Counted from the stretch's first letter, positions 1-9,868 are shown. The stretch: 40,254 bases of DNA from an uncultured Burkholderiales bacterium (GCA_903844385.1 CAIMTJ010000014.1:1-40254), one strand, 5' to 3'. A program made the numbers and translations. Notes: generated by a model from the letters alone, not told the origin.

Positions 1-55
1 CCCACCCCAACTTCCATCAGCAAGCTCAGCCTCGAGCACTGCCACGCCCCAAGCC

Positions 56-1300
56 GTGCAACACCAATCGTTTGCCGCCTTGCAAACGCGCGGTTTTCAA
101 GCGCAGCTGGCAACCTTTGTGCTCGCCATGATGGCCGACAACATCGAGCACGTGATCAGCTACTGGGTGATGTGGGAGAAGTTTCACTCGGCCGTGCTGG
201 GCGGCTTTGCCGTGGTCTCGCACTGGTTGCCGTTTTTACTTTTTTCGCTGCCCGCGGGTGCCTTGGCCGAGCGCTTTGACCCCAGGCGTTTGATCCAAGT
301 GGGCATGGCCATGTTCATGGCAGCGTCTTTGGCTTGGGCCTATTTTTTCTACACCGATTCACTGCAGATGTGGCAAGCCATGGCTCTGTTGATACTGCAT
401 GGCTGCTCGGGTGTGCTGTGGCACACCTCGAGCCAAATGCTGCTCTACGATGTGGTCCCCGCCTCTCAACTCCCGAGCGCCATTCGGCTCTTGGCCACAG
501 GACGCTATTTAAGCCTATTGGTGGGACCGGCGGTGGGAGGCGTCATCTTGATGGCCTTGGGAGAACAAAGCGGCATGCTGCTCAATGCATTTTTTTACTT
601 GCCCAATTTTCTGTGGCTCATCAACGCCCCCTATGGCCCAAAGTTCAGGCTCGAGCCAGTGGCGACTCGGCGCGCCATCAAGGGACTCCAAGACATCCTT
701 CAAACGGGTCGCGACATCTCGGGCAATGTCACGATTTTGAGCATGCTGGTCTTGGCCGCAGCCGCCTCGTTTTTTGTGGGCAACAGCTACCAGGCTCAAA
801 TGCCTGGCTTTGTCCATGATTTGGCACCGGGCAACCATGGCGTGGTCTACAGCGCGCTCTTGGCCGCAGACGCATTGGGAGCCTTGATCGCGGGCTTGGT
901 GCTCGAGGGCAAAGCCATTTTTCCAACCACCCCCAAAGCAGCACTCATCTTGGCTTGTCTGTGGTGCTTGGCCTTGGGCGGTTTTGCTCTGACCGATCAC
1001 TATGCGGTGGCGCTCGTGCTCTTGGTCTTTGCTGGATTTCTGGAGTTGTCCTTCAGTGCCATGACCCAAACCATTGTCCAGCTCAATGCACCCGTGCACA
1101 TGAGGGGTCGGGTCATTGGCCTGTACAACATGTCAAGCCTTGGTATGCGAGCGGGCTCAGGACTGGTGGTGGGCTTGAGCGGTGGGCTCATTGGCATTCA
1201 CTACTCTTTAGCTGGCGCGAGTTTGTTGTTGATGGCCGTGGTGGCTTGGATTTACCTAGGGATGGTGCGCACACACCTGTCTTTGACCAAGACCCCATAG
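56..1300 (+). CDS. MFS transporter, EntS-like exporter family
   Basis: This is a polytopic inner-membrane protein of the major facilitator superfamily, probably a proton-coupled exporter; the substrate cannot be told. The 414 residues show about twelve hydrophobic segments and the loop-2/3 signature region LAERFDPRRLIQVG after the second membrane segment, as in MFS members. A second-half GRVIGLYNMSSLGMRAGSG segment resembles EntS/DUF894-type exporters. The start shown is a GTG at 56. The frame stays open to the window edge, encoding a Ser/Pro/Thr-rich stretch, so the true start may lie upstream of base 1 and the gene may be partial. The gene converges with rlmB, 125 bp away. The MFS assignment is firm; the substrate is unknown. 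Confidence 0.85.
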   Translation: MQHQSFAALQTRGFQAQLATFVLAMMADNIEHVISYWVMWEKFHSAVLGGFAVVSHWLPFLLFSLPAGALAERFDPRRLIQVGMAMFMAASLAWAYFFYTDSLQMWQAMALLILHGCSGVLWHTSSQMLLYDVVPASQLPSAIRLLATGRYLSLLVGPAVGGVILMALGEQSGMLLNAFFYLPNFLWLINAPYGPKFRLEPVATRRAIKGLQDILQTGRDISGNVTILSMLVLAAAASFFVGNSYQAQMPGFVHDLAPGNHGVVYSALLAADALGALIAGLVLEGKAIFPTTPKAALILACLWCLALGGFALTDHYAVALVLLVFAGFLELSFSAMTQTIVQLNAPVHMRGRVIGLYNMSSLGMRAGSGLVVGLSGGLIGIHYSLAGASLLLMAVVAWIYLGMVRTHLSLTKTP

Positions 1301-1364
1301 CATCCCTATAGCCCCAAGTTCATTGCGGGCTCACCAAAACAATGCCGGGCTTGAAGGCGAAAGA

Positions 1365-1384
1365 AACGCATCAAAGGGTGCGTT
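1365..1384 (-). terminator. possible terminator hairpin downstream of rlmB
   Basis: In the convergent gap between the MFS gene and rlmB, aacgca (1365-1370) and tgcgtt (1379-1384) form a perfect 6-bp stem with an 8-nt loop. Read on the minus strand the stem is followed by TCTTTC, a weak pyrimidine tract. It may terminate rlmB, but the U-run is poor. Confidence 0.35.
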
Positions 1385-1425
1385 GAACGCTGCCACCCTA
1401 GCAGCAAGCGCGATCCTGAGCCTGC

Positions 1426-2193
1426 TCAAGACCCGGGCATGGGCTTGGCGCGTCGTTGTCTCACTGTTTCATACAAACAAATGCCACTGGCCACCGACAC
1501 ATTCAAGCTCTCAACACCCCCGGCCATGGGCAAGGAGACCAGTTCATCACACGTTTTTTGGGTCAACTGGCGCAGTCCCGCCCCTTCGGCCCCCATCACC
1601 CATGCGGTGGCCCCCACATAGCTCGATTCATAAAGACTGCCTGTGGCGTCTTCGCTCGTCCCCACCACCCAGATGTTGCGCTCTTTGAGCTCGTTCAAGG
1701 TGCGCGCCAAATTGGTGACCATGAAATAAGGCACCGTCTCCGCTGCGCCCGATGCCACCTTGGCCACACTGGCATTGATCCCCACAGCATGGTCTTTGGG
1801 TGCAATGATGGCGTGCACACCGGCACCATCGGCCACACGCAAACATGCTCCCAAATTGTGGGGGTCAGTCACCCCGTCCAATACCAACAAAAGCGCTGGG
1901 GATGAGGCAGGCAAATCGTCAAGCAAGTCGTCCAAAGAGTGCGCCATGACAATCGGATTGACCAACGCCACCACCCCTTGGTGTCCGTGGTTGGCACACA
2001 GCTTGGACAGCCTCAGGCCATCGGCTTCAATGATGCGCACATGGGCCTCTTGCGCTTTGGCCAAGAAAGTGCGCATGCGCGCATCTCGGCGCGTGCCCTC
2101 AACATAAATCTCCACAATGGAGTCAGGCGTGGTTCTTAAACGAACCCCAACGGCGTGAAAGCCGTAAAGAACTTTGGGTTGTGCTGCATTCAT
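1426..2193 (-). CDS. rlmB: 23S rRNA (guanosine-2'-O)-methyltransferase RlmB
   Basis: This SpoU/TrmH-family SPOUT methyltransferase uses S-adenosylmethionine to methylate the 2'-OH of a conserved guanosine (G2251 in E. coli numbering) in 23S rRNA domain V. The 255 residues match the family length. An N-terminal substrate-binding domain (about 1-80, beginning LYGFHAVG) precedes the knotted catalytic domain. All three SpoU motifs are visible: motif 1 around N113-R119 (DPHNLGACLR), motif 2 at 200-208 (MGAEGAGLR) and motif 3 at 223-235 (MAGGVESLNVSVA). The start is ATG at 2193. It lies downstream of the ybbA-type ATPase on the same strand, behind a gap with strong inverted repeats (2252-2303). Confidence 0.95.
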   Translation of the reverse strand: MNAAQPKVLYGFHAVGVRLRTTPDSIVEIYVEGTRRDARMRTFLAKAQEAHVRIIEADGLRLSKLCANHGHQGVVALVNPIVMAHSLDDLLDDLPASSPALLLVLDGVTDPHNLGACLRVADGAGVHAIIAPKDHAVGINASVAKVASGAAETVPYFMVTNLARTLNELKERNIWVVGTSEDATGSLYESSYVGATAWVMGAEGAGLRQLTQKTCDELVSLPMAGGVESLNVSVASGICLYETVRQRRAKPMPGS

Positions 2194-2251
2194 GCCCGCT
2201 AGTATGACACGGTTCTACTGTGAAGCGCTCGAGTGGACCTCACCTCTTGAA

Positions 2252-2303
2252 TGACCCCCAGAGTGAACATGCGCTCGATGTCTTGGGGTCACCCAAGCGC
2301 ATG
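2252..2303 (-). repeat. two overlapping, mutually exclusive inverted repeats between ybbA and rlmB
   Basis: Hairpin A pairs tgacccc (2252-2258) with ggggtca (2285-2291), extended inward by aga/tct after one mismatch. Hairpin B pairs catgcgct (2268-2275) with agcgcatg (2296-2303), a perfect 8-bp stem. Each hairpin uses bases that lie inside the other, so they cannot form together. A smaller stem, cttggg/cccaag on the minus strand, lies inside hairpin B. No U-run follows. The element starts 2 nt after the ybbA stop codon and ends 58 nt before the rlmB start, so it would be in the mRNA leader of rlmB or in the ybbA-rlmB linker. The pairing is seen directly; the function is unknown. Confidence 0.6.
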
Positions 2304-2304
2304 G

Positions 2305-2973
2305 CTAGACCAAACAGCCCGCTTGCAAGTGCAGTCTTCGCTGCATGCGAACGGCCAAGGCCTCATCGTGGGTCACCAATACCAAGGTGGTGGAGAGCTC
2401 TTGGTTCATCTCCAGCATGAGCGCCATGATGCTTTGCCCAGTGGCATGATCGAGACTGCCAGTGGGCTCATCGGCCATCAAGATCGCTGGCTTGAGCACA
2501 AAAGCCCGCGCCAAGGCCACGCGTTGCTGCTCGCCGCCACTCAACACCTTGGGGTAGTGGCCCAGTCGAGAGCCCAATCCCACGCGCTCGAGCATTGCCT
2601 TGGCCTGGGTTTTGGCGTGGGCATCGCCCATGAGCTCCAAGGGCAACATCACGTTCTCCAGTGCGCTCAGGTGACCCAGGAGTTGAAAGCTTTGAAAAAC
2701 AAAGCCCATGCGCCTGGCTCTGAGCTGGGCACGGGCATCCTCATCCAAGGCAAACAGATCTTGCTCGCCCCAAAACACCTGACCAGAGCTGGGCGTATCA
2801 AGGCCCGCCATGATGGAGAGCAGCGTGCTCTTGCCAGAGCCCGAAGCACCCACAATGGCAGCAGTCTCTTTGGGTTCAAGTGAAAAACTCACATCTTGCA
2901 AAATCGCCAACTCACCTGTGGCGTGAGCCACAGTTTTACCCAGGTGTTCAACTCGGATCACAGCTTGCGTCAT
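2305..2973 (-). CDS. ybbA: ABC transporter ATP-binding protein, YbbA/LolD type
   Basis: This cytoplasmic ATPase belongs to the MacB/LolD/YbbA class of ABC systems, which work mechanically on lipids or envelope cargo. From the ATG at 2973 it has 222 residues, the usual length. Walker A is GASGSGKST at 42-50, the Q-loop Gln is near 94, the signature LSGGEQ is at 144-149, Walker B is ILMADEP at 164-170 and the switch His is at 202. A GTG start at 3009 would add 12 hydrophobic residues but has no support. The ATPase is divergent from tesA, as in E. coli ybbA/tesA. The large FtsX-like permease YbbP that normally follows ybbA is absent; rlmB follows instead. The permease partner is therefore unknown. 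Confidence 0.85.
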   Translation of the reverse strand: MTQAVIRVEHLGKTVAHATGELAILQDVSFSLEPKETAAIVGASGSGKSTLLSIMAGLDTPSSGQVFWGEQDLFALDEDARAQLRARRMGFVFQSFQLLGHLSALENVMLPLELMGDAHAKTQAKAMLERVGLGSRLGHYPKVLSGGEQQRVALARAFVLKPAILMADEPTGSLDHATGQSIMALMLEMNQELSTTLVLVTHDEALAVRMQRRLHLQAGCLV

Positions 2974-3052
2974 AACTTCATTACAAAAAAATAAAAAAAT
3001 AAAGCTCACGGATGACTTTTAACCAGTTTGCGCTAGACTTGAAAAACACTTT

Positions 3053-3769
3053 TTGTCCTTCAACCGCACAACCACCGTGATCTCACCCGACTCATTGGCC
3101 CTAGAGCAACATTCGCTAGCCAAAGCGCAGCTCCATCGACGCGACTTTAACCGATTCCTCCTCGGGTCCGTGGCACTGGGCTCAAACCCCTTTGTCACTT
3201 TGTTGGTTTTGGGGGATTCATTGAGCGCAGAGTACGGCTTGGCGCGCGGCACCGGTTGGGTCGCCTTGATGCAAAGCAAACTCGCAAGCACTCACCCCAC
3301 GACCCAAGTGATCAACGCCAGCATCTCCGGTGACACCACCTCTGGCGGGCTCTCACGCCTGCCCCATTTGCTCAAGCTGCACAAACCCTTTGCTGTGGTG
3401 ATCGAACTCGGTGCCAACGATGCACTGCAAGGACTCGATCTCAAAGTCACCCACAGCAACCTCACTCAGATGGCCCTCATGATCAAAGAGGCACACGCCA
3501 AAACAGTGCTGGTGGGCACCCAAGTGCCCCCCAACTATGGGGTCGAATACAATCGTGCATTCACCCAAGTGTTTGTGCAAGTCGCCAAAGAGCAGCGCGT
3601 TGACTTGGTGCCCTCCTTGTTTTCAGCATTGAGTGCACATTTGAAGTCCTTGCCACCCCGAGAGGCTCAACTGGACCAGTGGTTCCAAGCCGATCACCTG
3701 CATCCTTTGAAAGAGGCCCACCCCTACTTGCTTGAAGCGGTCTGGCCCGCCATTCAAAAAACTTTTTAA
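3053..3769 (+). CDS. tesA: TesA-type SGNH esterase (acyl-CoA thioesterase I / lysophospholipase L1)
   Basis: This is an SGNH-hydrolase esterase/lysophospholipase predicted to act in the periplasm. Numbered from a TTG at 3053, block I is GDSLS with nucleophile Ser56, the block II Gly lies in GDTTSGG (93-99), block III is GAND (120-123) and block V is DHLHP with Asp214/His217. Upstream of block I the sequence RRDFNRFLLGSVALG (29-43) looks like a twin-arginine signal, common in Burkholderiales homologues, but no clear AxA cleavage site follows. No ATG exists before block I. TTG 3053, GTG 3077 and TTG 3095 are all possible starts and the choice is unresolved. Divergent from the ybbA-type gene and 21 bp before mnmH. 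Confidence 0.88.
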   Translation: MSFNRTTTVISPDSLALEQHSLAKAQLHRRDFNRFLLGSVALGSNPFVTLLVLGDSLSAEYGLARGTGWVALMQSKLASTHPTTQVINASISGDTTSGGLSRLPHLLKLHKPFAVVIELGANDALQGLDLKVTHSNLTQMALMIKEAHAKTVLVGTQVPPNYGVEYNRAFTQVFVQVAKEQRVDLVPSLFSALSAHLKSLPPREAQLDQWFQADHLHPLKEAHPYLLEAVWPAIQKTF

Positions 3770-3790
3770 ACCACGCCCTTCTACCCACCC

Positions 3791-4981
3791 GTGAGCGTTC
3801 ACCTCATCACCCCTCAAGAGGCCTTTTTAAAGGATGCTCCAACGCCAGAGACCCGCTCCCTGGGCGCGAGCGCTCAGCAAGAAACGGCCGACCCCAAGGC
3901 GCTGTCCAAGGCGATCAGCAGTGCCAAGCCGCTCTCAACAAGACACTTTGATGCCATCATTGATGTGAGAAGCGAAGACGAGTTTGCCCTCGATCATTGG
4001 CCCGGCGCAGTGAACTGGCCTGTGCTCAACAACGCCGAGCGCGTCACCGTGGGCACCCTCTACAAACAAGTCAGCGCCTTTGAGGCCCAAAAGAAAGGCG
4101 CCGCCATGGTCGCGGCCAACATTGCGCGTCACATCGAAGCCCATGTCATGGATTTGCCCAAGAGTTGGCAGCCCTTGCTCTACTGCTGGAGAGGTGGCAA
4201 ACGAAGTGGCTCCATCTCGGGGGTACTGTCGCAAATCGGTTTTCGGGTGCATTTGCTCGAAGGCGGCTATAAGGCCTTTCGACAAGCGGTGGTGGAGGAC
4301 ATTCCCAAGCTCATCGAGCCCCTGAGGTTTGAGGTGATCGCTGGACCCACCGGTTGCGGCAAAACCAGGTTGCTCAACAGTTTGAAGTCTCTAGGCGCCC
4401 AAGTCTTGGATCTCGAGGACTTGGCCAACCATCGAAGTTCGGTCTTGGGCTTCATCCCGGGCTCACCCCAACCGAGTCAAAAACACTTCGACACACTGGT
4501 GTGGCAAACGCTCAGGGGCTTGGATCCTTCTCGCGTGATTTTTGTCGAGTCCGAGAGCAAGAAAGTTGGTAATTTGAGCATCCCTGTGGAGCTCATCGAA
4601 AAAATGCGCTCGAGCTCTTGCAGCCTGGTCGAGCTGGCCATGCCAGAGCGAGTCGCGCTGTTGATGGAGGATTACGCGTTTTTGGTGCAAGACCCTGAGC
4701 TTTTCATCCACAAACTCCAAGCCTTGGTGACCATGCGGGGACGCGCTGTCATTGACGCTTGGTGCCAAGACACGCGACAAGGCCGAATCGAAGACGTGGT
4801 TCAAGACTTGCTCACGCTTCACTACGACCCCACCTACTTAAGCTCCATGAAACGCAACTTCACTCGGCTCGACCAAGCCCGTCGCGTCAACCTCTTGCAC
4901 CGTCACTCCCCTGCCATGCAAGAGGCGGCGCGGTTTTTGATCGAAGAACTATCGGATGCTGAATCGGCCAAGCATCAGTGA
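3791..4981 (+). CDS. mnmH: tRNA 2-selenouridine synthase MnmH (SelU)
   Basis: MnmH replaces sulfur by selenium in 2-thiouridine at the tRNA wobble position, via a geranylated intermediate, using selenophosphate. The 396 residues show an N-terminal rhodanese domain (IIDVRSEDEF near 56-65; catalytic Cys132 in YCWRGGKRSGS) and then a P-loop domain (GPTGCGKT at 185-192). The start is GTG at 3791. About 36 residues rich in Ser, Ala and Lys (roughly 12-48) sit between the first strand and the DVR motif, where E. coli MnmH has almost nothing. The 3' end overlaps metC by 7 bp, tail to tail. No selD is in the window, so the selenophosphate source must be elsewhere. Confidence 0.93.
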   Translation: MSVHLITPQEAFLKDAPTPETRSLGASAQQETADPKALSKAISSAKPLSTRHFDAIIDVRSEDEFALDHWPGAVNWPVLNNAERVTVGTLYKQVSAFEAQKKGAAMVAANIARHIEAHVMDLPKSWQPLLYCWRGGKRSGSISGVLSQIGFRVHLLEGGYKAFRQAVVEDIPKLIEPLRFEVIAGPTGCGKTRLLNSLKSLGAQVLDLEDLANHRSSVLGFIPGSPQPSQKHFDTLVWQTLRGLDPSRVIFVESESKKVGNLSIPVELIEKMRSSSCSLVELAMPERVALLMEDYAFLVQDPELFIHKLQALVTMRGRAVIDAWCQDTRQGRIEDVVQDLLTLHYDPTYLSSMKRNFTRLDQARRVNLLHRHSPAMQEAARFLIEELSDAESAKHQ

Positions 4982-6174
4982 TTGACCGCGTGCAAGGCCT
5001 GTTTTAAATCCTCAATCAAGTCTTGGGGGTCCTCAAGACCGATGCAAAAGCGCACCAAGTGGCCTGGCAAAAGATGCGCGGGCAACTTGCCTCGAATGCT
5101 GGCCATCTCATAGGGCACCACCAAGCTCATGGGCCCGCCCCAGCTATAGCCGAGCTTGAAGAGCTTCAAGCCCTCACACAACGCGTCCACCCGAGCCGAC
5201 TCAATCTCCGGGCGAAACACGACACTGAAAATCCCCGCCGCCAAGCCCTCGAGGTGAGTTTCGCTCACACAGTGACTTCGCCAGTGAGCGTGCCCTGGAG
5301 AGCCCTCAAAGGCGGGATGGAGGAGTTGAGCTACCCCCGCTTGGGTCTTTAAAAAAGCAGCCACAGCACGAGCACTTTGGTCTTGGTGGGCGTAGCGCAC
5401 TGGCATGCTTTGAAGGCCCTTCAAGATCGCCGCCACATCGTGAGCGGCGACCCCAGTGCCCATGCGCATGTGGCTGAGTTTAATTTGCAGTGCCAGCACA
5501 TCGTCCTTCGTGACAATGCTGCCCATGAGCACGTCGCCCCCGCCGCTTGGGTATTTGGTGAGGGCGTGAACACTCACATCCAGACCGCAATCAAAGGGAT
5601 TGAAGGCCAAACCCGCACCCCAGGTGTTGTCCAAGGCGCTCAGCACACCATGTGCTTGGCACAATGCCGTGAGCGCCCGCAAATCGGGGAACTCCATGGT
5701 GACCGATCCCGCCGCTTCCAACCACACCAAGCGCGTGCGCGCGTTCAAGAGCGATTTCAAGCTGTGGGGGTCCAGCGGGTCGTAGATTTGATGGGTGATG
5801 CCAAATTGCGCCAATTCGCCCTTGGCCAGTGCCAGGCTCGGGCCATAGGCGTTGCTGGGCAGCAAGACCTCGTCGCCTTGAGACAAGAGCGCAAAATTGA
5901 CATGGGCAATGGCCGACAAGCCACTGGGGGTCAAGGTGCAATGCAAGCCCCCTTCAAGACTGGCCAGGCGCGACTCCAGGGTGAACGAGCTCGGTGTGCC
6001 ATGCAAGCCATAGGTGTAACCATCCCGCTCACGCCAATCGCGCTCGCGCAGCGCCTTCAAGCTGGGAAAAATGACCGTGGAAGCCTGATAAATCGGCAAC
6101 TGGGGCGCCAAAAACCCCTCGGGCGCCCGGTAGGGATGATGGATCAAGGCGGTGGGGATGGATGGGGTCGTCAT
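4975..6174 (-). CDS. metC: cystathionine beta-lyase
   Basis: This PLP-dependent lyase of the Cys/Met metabolism family cleaves cystathionine to homocysteine, pyruvate and ammonia in methionine synthesis. The 399 residues fit the family. The PLP-binding Lys207 lies in HALTKYPSGGGDVLMGS, and Asp182 (LDNTWG) would contact the pyridine nitrogen. YTYGLHGTP near 53-61 is the family's substrate/PLP-phosphate segment from the neighbouring subunit. The spacing ALTKYxxGGGD favours cystathionine beta-lyase over cystathionine gamma-synthase, though annotation within this family is never absolute. The ATG start at 6174 is preceded by AGAGG about ten bases upstream. A likely terminator (6226-6249) separates it from the phosphoribosyltransferase gene. 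Confidence 0.9.
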   Translation of the reverse strand: MTTPSIPTALIHHPYRAPEGFLAPQLPIYQASTVIFPSLKALRERDWRERDGYTYGLHGTPSSFTLESRLASLEGGLHCTLTPSGLSAIAHVNFALLSQGDEVLLPSNAYGPSLALAKGELAQFGITHQIYDPLDPHSLKSLLNARTRLVWLEAAGSVTMEFPDLRALTALCQAHGVLSALDNTWGAGLAFNPFDCGLDVSVHALTKYPSGGGDVLMGSIVTKDDVLALQIKLSHMRMGTGVAAHDVAAILKGLQSMPVRYAHQDQSARAVAAFLKTQAGVAQLLHPAFEGSPGHAHWRSHCVSETHLEGLAAGIFSVVFRPEIESARVDALCEGLKLFKLGYSWGGPMSLVVPYEMASIRGKLPAHLLPGHLVRFCIGLEDPQDLIEDLKQALHAVNH

Positions 6175-6225
6175 GGCGAGGTCCTCTTGATGAATGAAAT
6201 CGCAGGCCTAAAAGCCTTGGTCTCC

Positions 6226-6249
6226 AAAAACTGAGCGCCTCGAGCTCAG
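6226..6249 (-). terminator. intrinsic terminator between phosphoribosyltransferase gene and metC
   Basis: On the minus strand CTGAGC (6249-6244) pairs with GCTCAG (6236-6231) around a 7-nt loop, followed immediately by TTTTT (6230-6226). It lies 45 bp past the phosphoribosyltransferase stop and 51 nt before the metC start. Confidence 0.65.
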
Positions 6250-6294
6250 AGCAAGTCAAACAAGCCCCGAGCAGCCCACCGAGGCCTCAGCTCA

Positions 6295-6819
6295 CTACAC
6301 TTTCCACTTGTCCAGCAGCTGAAGAGGTCTCATGCTGTCGTAGCCTTCAAAGGGCTGGTGAATCCAAGGGTTGGTGGGTAAAAACTCGACCGAGTAATCA
6401 CACTCAAAGGTGGAGACTCCTTTGGTCCAAATCACCGCAGAGCGCAGCTCGGTGATGGGCGCGTATTGGGTCTTGAGCAACTTGACCACCTCTTGCAAGG
6501 TGTGTCCCGTGTCGGCCAAGTCGTCCACCAATAGGACCCGACCGGCAATTTCACCCTGGGGTGTGGTGATGTAGCGGGCAATGTCCAAATGGCCCTGCAC
6601 CATGCCCGCACCTGCGCGGTAAGAGGAGGTGGACATGATGGCCAAGGGTTTGTCAAAAATGCGCGACAAAATGTCCCCCGGACGCATGCCGCCCCTGGCC
6701 AAGCACAAAATATTGTCAAACTCCCAACCCGATTGATGGATCTTGATGGCGAGTTTTTCAATCAAATTGTGGTATTCGTCATAAGACACATACAGGTGTT
6801 TGCCGTCTTCGGTGAGCAT
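6295..6819 (-). CDS. phosphoribosyltransferase family protein (purine/xanthine PRT-like)
   Basis: This is a type I phosphoribosyltransferase of 174 residues, probably converting a purine base plus PRPP to a nucleotide. The PRPP-binding loop is VLLVDDLADTGHTL at 95-108. An upstream LARGGMRPGD segment (40-49) is the pyrophosphate loop seen in COG2236 and Gpt-type enzymes. The base specificity (xanthine, guanine, hypoxanthine) cannot be read from the sequence. Its place directly after purA fits purine salvage or interconversion. A terminator-like hairpin (6852-6882) stands between purA and this gene, leaving 32 nt of leader, so it may not be a simple purA operon member. Confidence 0.85.
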   Translation of the reverse strand: MLTEDGKHLYVSYDEYHNLIEKLAIKIHQSGWEFDNILCLARGGMRPGDILSRIFDKPLAIMSTSSYRAGAGMVQGHLDIARYITTPQGEIAGRVLLVDDLADTGHTLQEVVKLLKTQYAPITELRSAVIWTKGVSTFECDYSVEFLPTNPWIHQPFEGYDSMRPLQLLDKWKV

Positions 6820-6851
6820 GATGAGGGGTCCTTTGAAGGGGTGTGATCAAG

Positions 6852-6882
6852 AAAAAAAAAGCACGGCGCCAATACCGCCTTG
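6852..6882 (-). terminator. intrinsic terminator just after purA
   Basis: On the minus strand CAAGGCG (6882-6876) pairs with CGCCGTG (6868-6862) with one mismatch around a 7-nt loop. One C and nine T residues (6860-6852) follow. It begins 3 nt past the purA stop codon, and only 32 nt separate the T-run from the next start codon at 6819. Confidence 0.6.
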
Positions 6883-6885
6883 GGC

Positions 6886-8241
<1,356 letters not shown>

Positions 8242-8289
8242 TTAACCATTCAACACGACGACCTTGCCAAGCGCGTTATACCGTCATCA

Positions 8290-8310
8290 CGCCATAGCGC
8301 CATAGCGCCA
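8290..8310. repeat. short tandem octamer upstream of purA
   Basis: The 8-bp unit tagcgcca (phase arbitrary) occurs about two and a half times in a row in the hisZ-purA gap (cgccatagcgccatagcgcc). The gap is 167 bp. I see no convincing promoter or operator in it. Confidence 0.5.
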
Positions 8311-8381
8311 GCCCAATCGTCCAATCTGTTCATCACGCCCACCCACCCTGGTCGCCCCGTCAAGAGCCGTCTCGGGTGTGC

Positions 8382-9536
8382 TCAAAGAGCCACCACCGAC
8401 CACTCGCCAGCGACCCTTCTCAACTCGCGATCGCACTCAAACTCATCGAGCTTGGAGTCCGCGGCGGGCAACAGTGAGACCACCGTCTCGCCACCGGCGC
8501 GAAGACGACTCACCGCCAAGCGCAATGAAGCGTCCTCGCCCCAAGGCGCGCGAATGGCAGCACGGCGCGCTTGCTTGGGCACGACATCCACCAAGGCCTT
8601 CAAATCCAAACTAAAACCCACCGCAGCCCGGGCTCTGCCAAACACCGCACCCACTTGGTCGTAGCGCCCCCCGCGCACCAATGCGTCATTGACGCCTTGA
8701 ACGTAGACTGCAAAGCGCACGCCACTGTAGTAAGCGTAGCCTGAGGCATGCGCCAAATCAATGCTCACGGGCACACTCAAATGCGACACCAACCACTCGA
8801 GTTGCTTCAAAGCCTCGAGGACCCGTGGCCAAGCGGCAAAGGCAACGCTTGCTTGGGCCAAGACCTCCAAGCCGCCGTGCAAATGCACCAAAGCGACCAA
8901 AGCCTGGGTGAGCTCTGCAGACAACTGAGCGTCTGCACAAGCGGCCTTGAGGCCCTTGGCATCCTTGAGGGCGACGGCATGGTGCAAGGCGTCCAGACTG
9001 GCAGGCTTGATCACCACACCATCGAGTAAGCCCGAGAGAACCTGGGCATGACCAAAGTCCACCAAGACGCCTTGACATTGAACAGCCTCAAGACCCGACA
9101 AGGCCAACTCCAAGACCTCCAATTCGGCTTCAAGGCCGGGGTGTCCATAGAGCTCGGCGCCGAGTTGCATGGGCTCTCGGGTGGCATAGGGGCGCTCGGG
9201 ACGGGTGTGCAAGACCGGCCCGCAGTAGCACAGGCGACACACTCCCGTGCGGTTGAGCAAATGCGCATCAATGCGCGCAACTTGCGGTGTGGTGTCGGCA
9301 CGCACACCCAACGTGCGGCCTGAGAGTTGATCCACCAGCTTGAAGGTTTGCAAATCCAAATGCGTGCCAGTTCCACTCAAGAGCGACTCCAAGTGCTCAA
9401 TCAGGGGCGGGGCCACGAGCTCATAGCCGTAGCAACGCGCCGCATCCAAAAAGTGACGTCGCAACTCTTCAATCAGCCTGGCCTCTGAGGGCAAGACATC
9501 GGCGACGTGATCGGGCAAGACCCAAGCGCTAGACAT
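8382..9536 (-). CDS. hisZ: ATP phosphoribosyltransferase regulatory subunit HisZ
   Basis: HisZ is a catalytically dead histidyl-tRNA-synthetase paralogue that forms a hetero-octamer with the short HisG and gives histidine feedback control of the first step of histidine synthesis. The 384 residues show the class II synthetase fold with [21 protein letters not shown] cut short here as [13 protein letters not shown] (motif 2 region) and a GGRYDQVG segment (motif 3 region). The anticodon-binding domain of true HisRS is missing. True hisS is at 18234-19586. The start ATG at 9536 has AAGGTG ten bases upstream, with a T-run in between. It lies after the DUF2065 gene and before purA, as in many Burkholderiales. 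Confidence 0.95.
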   Translation of the reverse strand: MSSAWVLPDHVADVLPSEARLIEELRRHFLDAARCYGYELVAPPLIEHLESLLSGTGTHLDLQTFKLVDQLSGRTLGVRADTTPQVARIDAHLLNRTGVCRLCYCGPVLHTRPERPYATREPMQLGAELYGHPGLEAELEVLELALSGLEAVQCQGVLVDFGHAQVLSGLLDGVVIKPASLDALHHAVALKDAKGLKAACADAQLSAELTQALVALVHLHGGLEVLAQASVAFAAWPRVLEALKQLEWLVSHLSVPVSIDLAHASGYAYYSGVRFAVYVQGVNDALVRGGRYDQVGAVFGRARAAVGFSLDLKALVDVVPKQARRAAIRAPWGEDASLRLAVSRLRAGGETVVSLLPAADSKLDEFECDRELRRVAGEWSVVAL

Positions 9537-9676
9537 AAAAAAAGATCACCTTCATTCGAAAAAGAATACAAAAAGCCCATCATTTTAACCGCGAACCGCA
9601 CTCGCCTCGCTTAAGCCCCAAGCGCAGACACGGTCAAGAACAAGAGCGCTCAAAGCCATGCATCAAAGCCCCCAAC

Positions 9677-9868
9677 TCAAAGCGATAAAAAGACAAACAA
9701 GCCCAGACCCAAAAGGATCGCGATCAGACCAAAAAATCGGATTTGACCGTCTTGCAAGGTGAGGATTTGAGCAAAGAGGTTTCGCCACGACTGAGGTGAG
9801 ATGAAGGGCATCAACCCCTCCAACATCAAGACCAGGGCCAAAGCGAGCAAAATATCATAGCCGCTCAT
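9677..9868 (-). CDS. DUF2065 (YjeT-type) small membrane protein
   Basis: This 63-residue protein has two hydrophobic helices (about 4-22 and 44-62) joined by a short loop with the family-like sequence SPQSWRNLF. The family is known from its position next to hflC in proteobacteria; its function is not established. Here it is 85 bp downstream of hflC and 140 bp upstream of hisZ. Context suggests a link with the HflKC membrane complex, but nothing in the sequence proves it. The start is ATG at 9868. Confidence 0.88.
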   Translation of the reverse strand: MSGYDILLALALVLMLEGLMPFISPQSWRNLFAQILTLQDGQIRFFGLIAILLGLGLFVFLSL

